Positions 20,274 to 22,984 of a stretch of DNA of 22,984 nucleotides are shown in pieces. The position numbers were made by a program, and so were the translations under genes. The stretch covers positions 1 through 22,984 of the forward strand of contig CAAERF010000437.1 in NCBI GenBank assembly GCA_900758315.1. Reading direction: 5' to 3'. Below the pieces are notes generated by a model. The model was not told where the DNA came from. It did not search any database and was given only the letters and a program-made list of their open reading frames with translations. This DNA comes from an uncultured Oscillospiraceae bacterium. Lineage in GTDB: Bacteria; Bacillota; Clostridia; Oscillospirales; Oscillospiraceae. How positions within the stretch are numbered: the stretch's first letter is position 1; every line of letters begins with the position of its first letter.

Positions 20274-22811
20274 ATGTTAGACCAGACTCAGATGAAACAG
20301 TTTTGTGACCTGCGGAAACAGGTCATTGCCAGGGAATACCGCCACCTGAACGGAGAGCAGCGCAAGGGCGTGCTCACCACAGAGGGACCGCTGCTGCTGC
20401 TGGCCGGCGCCGGCAGCGGAAAAACCACCGTGCTGATCCACCGCATTGCCAACCTGATGAAATACGGCTGCGGCAGCGATTCCAACGAGGTGCCGGACTG
20501 GGTGGCCCCGGCGGATATTGCCTACCTGGCAGAATACCTGCGCAATCCAGAGGAATCCAGGCGCCAGCGGGCGGAAATGCTGTGCAAGCTGCGTCCCGCC
20601 GTACCCTGGTCCATTCTGGCCATCACCTTTACCAACAAGGCCGCCGGAGAGCTGAAGGAACGTCTGGAGCGGATGCTGGGACCCGACGCCAACGATGTCT
20701 GGGCGGCCACCTTCCACTCCGCCTGCGTCCGGATACTGCGGCGGGATATTGACCGGCTGGGCTTTTCCAACTCCTTCACCATCTATGACACGGACGACTC
20801 CATCCGGGTCATCAAGGAGATTCTGAAGGCCCTGAATCTGGATGAAAAGGCCTACGCGCCTCGAACCGTCCTGGGCTATATTTCCCGGGCAAAGGACCGG
20901 ATGCTGCTGTCCGGAGACTATCTGGCGGAGTGCAAGAAAACCGGTGATTTTCGGCAGGAGCAGATCGCGAAGCTCTACCGGGAGTACGAGCACCGGCTCT
21001 GGGAGGCGGACGCCCTGGACTTTGACGACCTGATTCTCCACACGGTACGGCTGCTGCTGGAGCACCCGGAGGCCCGGGCGTACTGGCAGAACAAGTTCCG
21101 CTACGTGCTCATCGATGAGTATCAGGACACCAACCACCTGCAATACCTGCTGGCCTCCACGCTGGCGGGGAAGTGGGAGAACATCTGCGTGGTGGGCGAC
21201 GACGACCAGTCCATCTACCGCTTCCGTGGCGCCACCATCGAGAACATCCTAGAGTTTGAAAACCAGTATCCCGGCGCCCGGGTGATCCGTCTGGAGCAGA
21301 ACTACCGGTCCACCAAAAACATTCTGGAGGCCGCCAACGCGGTGATCCACAACAACAAGGGCCGCAAGGGCAAGGAGCTGTGGACGGACCGTGGGAGCGG
21401 CGACAAGCTGAAGCTCTACATAGCCATGAACGAGTCGGATGAGGCCCAGTACGTGGCGGCGCAGATTCTGGCCGGGATCAGCCATGGCCGCCAGTGGCAG
21501 GACCACGCGGTGCTCTACCGGATGAACGCCCAGTCCAACGCCATGGAGTACGCCTTCAAGCGCAACGGCATTCCCTACCGCATCATCGGCGGCACCCGAT
21601 TCTTTGACCGGGCGGAGGTCAAGGACATGCTGGCCTACCTGTGCGTCATCAACAACCCGGCGGACGATCTGCGCCTGCGGCGGATCATCAACAAGCCGGC
21701 CCGGGGCATCGGTACCCGGACCATCGATCAGGCCAGCGCCATTGCCACCCAGGAGGGGACGACGCTGTTTGACGTGATCTGCCGGGCCAGAGACTATCCG
21801 GAGCTGCAGCGGAGCAGCGGGAAGCTGAGCCAGTTTGTGACCCTTATCCGGACCCTGCAAAAGCAGGCGGAGGAGATGGAGCTGGCAGACTTCTACGAGG
21901 AGGTCATGAGCGCCACAGGCTATATCGCGGCGCTGGAGGCAAAGAACACGGTGGAGAACCGCACCCGGATTGAAAATGCCCGGGAGCTGCACTCCTCGAT
22001 TCAGAGCTATGTGGAAGGGTCGGAAGAGCCCTCTCTCCACGGCTTTTTGGACGAGGTGGCCCTGTACACCAATCTGGACAGCGCGGACAGCAGTGAAAAC
22101 TGCGTGGTGATGATGACCATGCACGCGGCCAAAGGTCTGGAGTTCCCGCGGGTGTTCATCGTGGGCATGGAAGAGGGGATTTTCCCGGGCAGCCGGTCCA
22201 TTGGCGAGGTGGAAGAGCTGGAGGAAGAGCGCCGGCTGTGCTATGTGGCCCTGACCCGGGCCAAGGAGCAGCTCTATCTGACCTGTGCCAACCAGCGGAT
22301 GCTCTTTGGACACACCATGAGCAACCTGCCCTCCCGATTTGCCGATGAAATTCCGGACCAGTATCTGGACCGCATTGGCAAGCGGAGACAGGAACGGGAA
22401 GAGGAGTTCGAGTACGGTGGCCGCTGGCAGAGCGAGCGCCAGGAGCGCCAGGATTACTATGCCCAGCGCAGAGCGGAACGCCGGGATTTCGGCGGCAGCT
22501 ACTCGGTCCCACCCACCCGGAAGAGTGGCGGACAGCCGGGAAAGCCCATTGGCGGTGGCATCAGCATTGGCAGCCGGGGAAAGGCGAAGCCTGCGCAGCC
22601 GGCTGGCCGGACCAGAGCGGCGTCCCAGCAATCGGCTCTGTTAGGGCAGTATCAGAAGGGGCAGATGGTCCACCACACCGCCTTTGGGGACGGTATGATC
22701 GTAGCTGTCACGCCCATGGGCGGAGACGCCCTGCTGGAAGTGGCCTTTGACGGAATCGGAACCAAAAAACTGATGCTGAAAGCGGCGGCACAGCATATGG
22801 AAAAGCGCTGA
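20274..22811 (+). CDS. pcrA: ATP-dependent DNA helicase PcrA/UvrD
   Basis: The product has 845 aa, an SF1A 3'-to-5' helicase for repair and replication-fork upkeep. Motifs in order: LNGEQR (25-30), Walker A AGAGSGKTT (44-52), AITFTNKAA (116-124), TFHS, DEYQDTN (Walker B), GDDDQSIYRFRGA, LEQNYRST, TMHAAKGLEFPRVFIVGMEEGIFP and EEERRLCYVALTRAKEQLYLT. The C-terminal region has an Arg/Glu-rich linker (about 700-745), a Gly/Pro-rich stretch, and the PcrA Tudor-like domain (QMVHHTAFGDGMIVAVTPMGGDALLEVAF) that in other species binds RNA polymerase. Compared with PcrA of Bacillus type, residues about 65-109 (CGSDSNEVPDW to LCKLRPAV) are an insertion between motifs I and Ia. The start at 20274 has AGGAG at ideal distance; the frame is open to 20175, but that part overlaps the promoter. 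Confidence 0.96.
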   Translation: MLDQTQMKQFCDLRKQVIAREYRHLNGEQRKGVLTTEGPLLLLAGAGSGKTTVLIHRIANLMKYGCGSDSNEVPDWVAPADIAYLAEYLRNPEESRRQRAEMLCKLRPAVPWSILAITFTNKAAGELKERLERMLGPDANDVWAATFHSACVRILRRDIDRLGFSNSFTIYDTDDSIRVIKEILKALNLDEKAYAPRTVLGYISRAKDRMLLSGDYLAECKKTGDFRQEQIAKLYREYEHRLWEADALDFDDLILHTVRLLLEHPEARAYWQNKFRYVLIDEYQDTNHLQYLLASTLAGKWENICVVGDDDQSIYRFRGATIENILEFENQYPGARVIRLEQNYRSTKNILEAANAVIHNNKGRKGKELWTDRGSGDKLKLYIAMNESDEAQYVAAQILAGISHGRQWQDHAVLYRMNAQSNAMEYAFKRNGIPYRIIGGTRFFDRAEVKDMLAYLCVINNPADDLRLRRIINKPARGIGTRTIDQASAIATQEGTTLFDVICRARDYPELQRSSGKLSQFVTLIRTLQKQAEEMELADFYEEVMSATGYIAALEAKNTVENRTRIENARELHSSIQSYVEGSEEPSLHGFLDEVALYTNLDSADSSENCVVMMTMHAAKGLEFPRVFIVGMEEGIFPGSRSIGEVEELEEERRLCYVALTRAKEQLYLTCANQRMLFGHTMSNLPSRFADEIPDQYLDRIGKRRQEREEEFEYGGRWQSERQERQDYYAQRRAERRDFGGSYSVPPTRKSGGQPGKPIGGGISIGSRGKAKPAQPAGRTRAASQQSALLGQYQKGQMVHHTAFGDGMIVAVTPMGGDALLEVAFDGIGTKKLMLKAAAQHMEKR

Positions 22812-22846
22812 AAAAGAGGCAGACAGTCACTGGGACTGTCTGCCTC
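22811..22846 (-). terminator. Hairpin after pcrA, terminator-like on the minus strand
   Basis: GAGGCAGACAGTC (22816-22828) and GACTGTCTGCCTC (22834-22846) form a perfect 13-bp stem with the loop ACTGG. On the plus strand it is followed by AATCGG with no U-tract. On the minus strand TTTTT follows (22815-22811), so it would stop transcription entering pcrA from the right. Confidence 0.65.
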
Positions 22847-22914
22847 AATCGGTAGACAAAGAGCATGGAAGCCTGTCGAACACAAAAGGCCTCGCCGGAA
22901 TCCAATCAAATTTG

Positions 22915-22945
22915 AAAAAAGTGACGACATGTGCGTCACTTTTTT
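22915..22945. terminator. Bidirectional terminator between pcrA and a convergent gene
   Basis: AAAAAAGTGACG (22915-22926) pairs perfectly with CGTCACTTTTTT (22934-22945) around a 7-nt loop. The A- and T-runs give U-tracts on both strands. It would end pcrA transcripts from the left and the minus-strand gene ending at 22952 from the right. The stretch 22847-22914 between the two hairpins has no gene that I can support. Confidence 0.8.
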
Positions 22946-22951
22946 CCCTTC

Positions 22952-22984
22952 TCAGCCCGCAAGTGCTTTCCCGAAGGGAAGGCA
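22952..22984 (-). CDS. Possible C-terminal end of a convergent gene, cut by the window edge
   Basis: Read on the minus strand, ten codons (CLPFGKALAG) run from the window edge to a TGA at 22954-22952. A strong terminator hairpin begins 6 nt beyond that stop, the usual layout of a gene end. Ten codons are too few to identify a family, so the call rests on the terminator position only. Confidence 0.3.
   Translation of the reverse strand, partial: CLPFGKALAG

Noticed and set aside
22652..22939. A 95-codon minus-strand frame over the pcrA 3' end and both hairpins
   Set aside because: It spans two terminators and the conserved PcrA Tudor domain coding region, and has no domain of its own.

Overview
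The window reads as a chromosomal core-gene region of a strictly anaerobic, GC-rich, low-branching Firmicute, most likely a Clostridia member of the Oscillospiraceae type (Flavonifractor / Oscillibacter / Lawsonibacter-like). The reasons are the strong GC bias in third codon positions, good Shine-Dalgarno sites, the gene order DUF512 radical SAM - der - plsY - gpsA, the RF1 'PET' anticodon tripeptide, and a superoxide-reductase-type regulator. The taxonomic call is inference from gene content, not a database result. I found no tRNA, rRNA, CRISPR array, insertion sequence or prophage.

Layout. (1) Positions 145-2432: a DNA-binding protein fused to a complete-looking desulfoferrodoxin / superoxide reductase module (+), facing a beta-CASP metallo-beta-lactamase RNase (-). 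(2) 2445-2733: a divergent intergenic region with a promoter for each side and a strong plus-strand terminator that has no visible upstream gene. (3) 2734-5219: a secreted or anchored protein with bacterial Ig-like domains, overlapping by 4 nt the CCA-adding tRNA nucleotidyltransferase gene. A shared bidirectional terminator follows, then a convergent nitrilase-family amidase (5247-6059, -). (4) 6252-15500: a compact nine-kilobase run, probably one operon: ddl, murF, ABC-F ATPase, YdcF-like protein, prfA, tsaC/Sua5, coaE, M18 aminopeptidase. It starts at a near-consensus promoter (6175-6203) and ends at a terminator (15516-15545). (5) 15663-20048: a second operon: DUF512 radical SAM protein, der, plsY, gpsA, with its own promoter (15576-15604) and a 16-bp terminator stem (20057-20095). 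(6) 20274-22811: pcrA helicase with its own promoter (20175-20203), followed by two hairpins and the probable C-terminal end of a convergent gene that runs off the window.

How the genes work together. Operon 4 joins peptidoglycan precursor synthesis (Ddl makes D-Ala-D-Ala, MurF adds it to the UDP-MurNAc-tripeptide) to translation functions (ABC-F ATPase, RF1, the tRNA t6A enzyme TsaC) and CoA synthesis. Operon 5 joins ribosome assembly (Der) to the first steps of phospholipid synthesis (GpsA makes glycerol-3-phosphate, PlsY acylates it). Both are growth-linked housekeeping units. The most unusual item is the first gene: an XRE-type helix-turn-helix joined to a rubredoxin-like Cys4 centre and a superoxide-reductase centre in which all five iron ligands can be seen but the usual catalytic lysine is replaced. 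That suggests a superoxide or redox sensor that binds DNA directly.
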